20,645 nt of DNA, taken from the NCBI GenBank assembly GCA_000998025.1, contig LCJG01000005.1, positions 1 through 20,645 of the forward strand, given 5' to 3'. Source of the stretch: Candidatus Collierbacteria bacterium GW2011_GWB1_44_6. Lineage in GTDB: Bacteria > Patescibacteriota > Microgenomatia > UBA1400 > MFAQ01. Shown one piece after another: positions 19,536 through 20,645 of this stretch (its first letter is position 1; each line of letters starts with the position of its first letter). A program made the translations under genes and the position numbers. The notes under the pieces were generated by a model. That model had not been told where the DNA came from, made no database searches, and saw nothing but the letters and a program-made list of their open reading frames with translations.

Positions 19536-19556
19536 CTTGTTGAATTTTTCATTCAG

Positions 19557-20645
19557 ATGGTAAGCAATATTAAAAATAATCCTCAAGCGCGAGTCAGCCT
19601 GAGTAAAAATAGATATAAACTGCCTCCGCTCGATCTTCTTGAGGTTCAAAAAGAAAGTTATAATGAGTTTAAGGAAAAAGATATTACCAATCTCCTTGCG
19701 GAGATTTCCCCGATTGAGGATTACAGCGGTAAAAATTGGAATCTTGCCTTTACTGACCACAATTTTGACAAACCCAAAATGTCAGCCGGAGAAGCTATTG
19801 AGAAAGGATTGACATATGAAAGTCCGCTTCGGGTAAAAACAATTCTTACAAATAAAAAAACAGGAAAACATATAACTCAAACTGTTTTTTTAGGTAATAT
19901 CCCTCAAATGACCGATCGCGGCACATTTATAATAAACGGTGTCGAAAGATGTGTAGTAAATCAGATTGTCAGAGCGCCCGGAGTTTATTTTACCGGTGAA
20001 ATTGACCCTTTATCCGGAAGGCTCCTTTATAAAGCGGAAATCAGACCTCTTTATGGATCATGGCTGGATTTTCTTGTTGCCAAAAATGACGTTATTTATA
20101 TAAGGGTAGACCGGAGAAGAAAGTTTCCGGCGACCGTCTTTCTTAGAGCCTTAGGGCTATCTCTTGATGAAAATATACTAAGTCATTTTGCAAACGTTAA
20201 AAAATATATCAGCGTAACTTTGCAAAAAGATCCCGCCAAAACACGGGAAGAAGCTTATCTGGAACTGTATAAAAAAATAAGGCCGGGCGAACCCCTGATT
20301 CTGGATAATGCAAGAGAACGGTTCAATAATATGTTCCGTAATTTACGTGTTTACAATCTTGGAGAAGTTGGGAGATACAAAATAAACAAAAGGCTTGGCT
20401 CAACTTTACAAAACAACAAAGAAAACTGGATAATTCATAAAGAAGATGTTGTCTGTATCCTTAGAAAACTTATAGACCTTATGGAAGGCAAGGGAGAAGT
20501 TGATAATATAGATCATCTGGGAAACAGAAGAGTAAGAAGAGTGGGCGAACTAGTCGGCAATACGGCCTTCCGCCTCGGGCTTTTAAGACTTGAACGAACC
20601 ATTAAGGAACGGATGAGCCTTACGGGTGCTGTGGCTGATCTTACT
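19557..20645 (+). CDS. rpoB: RNA polymerase beta subunit, N-terminal part (cut by window edge)
   Basis: RpoB is the beta subunit of RNA polymerase. The first 363 residues are present. The N terminus reads RYKLPPLDLLEVQKESYNEF (the usual RpoB opening), followed by ESPLRVKTIL, RGTFIINGVERCVVNQIVRA with PGVYF just after, LRALGLSLDEN, and near the edge RVRRVGELVGNTAFRLGLLR and MSLTGAVADL. No frameshift is seen. The ATG at 19557 gives a normal N terminus; no SD is visible. The gene has a strong promoter and a hairpin in its leader and continues past the window. Its codons look more A/T-rich than those of genes to the left, which matters for the possible join at about 19085-19105. Confidence 0.96.
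   Translation, partial: MVSNIKNNPQARVSLSKNRYKLPPLDLLEVQKESYNEFKEKDITNLLAEISPIEDYSGKNWNLAFTDHNFDKPKMSAGEAIEKGLTYESPLRVKTILTNKKTGKHITQTVFLGNIPQMTDRGTFIINGVERCVVNQIVRAPGVYFTGEIDPLSGRLLYKAEIRPLYGSWLDFLVAKNDVIYIRVDRRRKFPATVFLRALGLSLDENILSHFANVKKYISVTLQKDPAKTREEAYLELYKKIRPGEPLILDNARERFNNMFRNLRVYNLGEVGRYKINKRLGSTLQNNKENWIIHKEDVVCILRKLIDLMEGKGEVDNIDHLGNRRVRRVGELVGNTAFRLGLLRLERTIKERMSLTGAVADLT

Overview
The window looks like a stretch of a Candidate Phyla Radiation (Patescibacteria) chromosome, most likely from a metagenome assembly. The reasons are the mix of short stripped-down housekeeping genes (a ClpB without its N domain, a one-domain alkyltransferase, a compact ABC-F protein), an RRM protein with a Gly/Arg tail, LemA, HtpX, a membrane-anchored LysM protein, and many small unrecognised ORFs. 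TGA is used as a stop (for example at gatC), so this is the standard bacterial code and not the recoded Gracilibacteria type. The lineage is inference from gene content; no 16S gene is present.

Layout, left to right. 1-488: 5' part of dnaE (minus). 563-877: one-domain ogt, then a small unknown gene (898-1158). 1171-4234: gatC-gatA-gatB operon (minus) with two ATGA overlaps. 4319-4982: two small SD-led genes with intrinsic terminators. 5028-6392: short ABC-F ATPase. 6496-6810: small unknown gene. 6871-9003: clpB under a CIRCE operator. 9052-10889: htpX, an unknown gene and a Cys-rich pentapeptide-repeat protein (minus). 10949-11446: unknown gene with a near-consensus promoter. 11536-12123: lemA. 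12355-12645: RRM protein. 12887-12960: tRNA-Asp, followed by two tandem structured repeat units. 13343-14146: zinc-ribbon-like unknown. 14229-14987: HExxH protein. 15029-15694: LysM protein. 15738-15813: tRNA-Thr overlapping the start of tgt. 16939-18000: convergent queA. 18039-18849: a GreA-like protein and a coiled-coil protein. 18833-19107: C-terminal piece of a nuclease-like gene abutting a C-terminal piece of mltG. 19557-end: 5' part of rpoB.

Themes. Protein quality control is represented by clpB with CIRCE and by htpX. tRNA function is represented by GatCAB, Tgt, QueA and two tRNAs; tRNA-Asp(GTC) is a natural Tgt/QueA substrate. Cell-wall functions are LysM and MltG. At least seven genes have a -10 box ending 5-7 nt before the start codon and no Shine-Dalgarno, which predicts leaderless mRNAs. 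Six mostly small genes of less conserved type instead have strong SD sequences, and most of these are followed by an intrinsic terminator.

Most interesting points: (1) two tandem structured units after tRNA-Asp that share an architecture through compensatory base changes, the first ending in an exact 20-nt copy of the tRNA 3' end; (2) the two-mode translation-initiation pattern; (3) a tRNA-Thr whose CCA overlaps the AUG of tgt; (4) two 5'-truncated genes meeting head-on at about 19085-19105, either a rearrangement or an assembly chimera; (5) a terminator-like hairpin inside the predicted rpoB leader.
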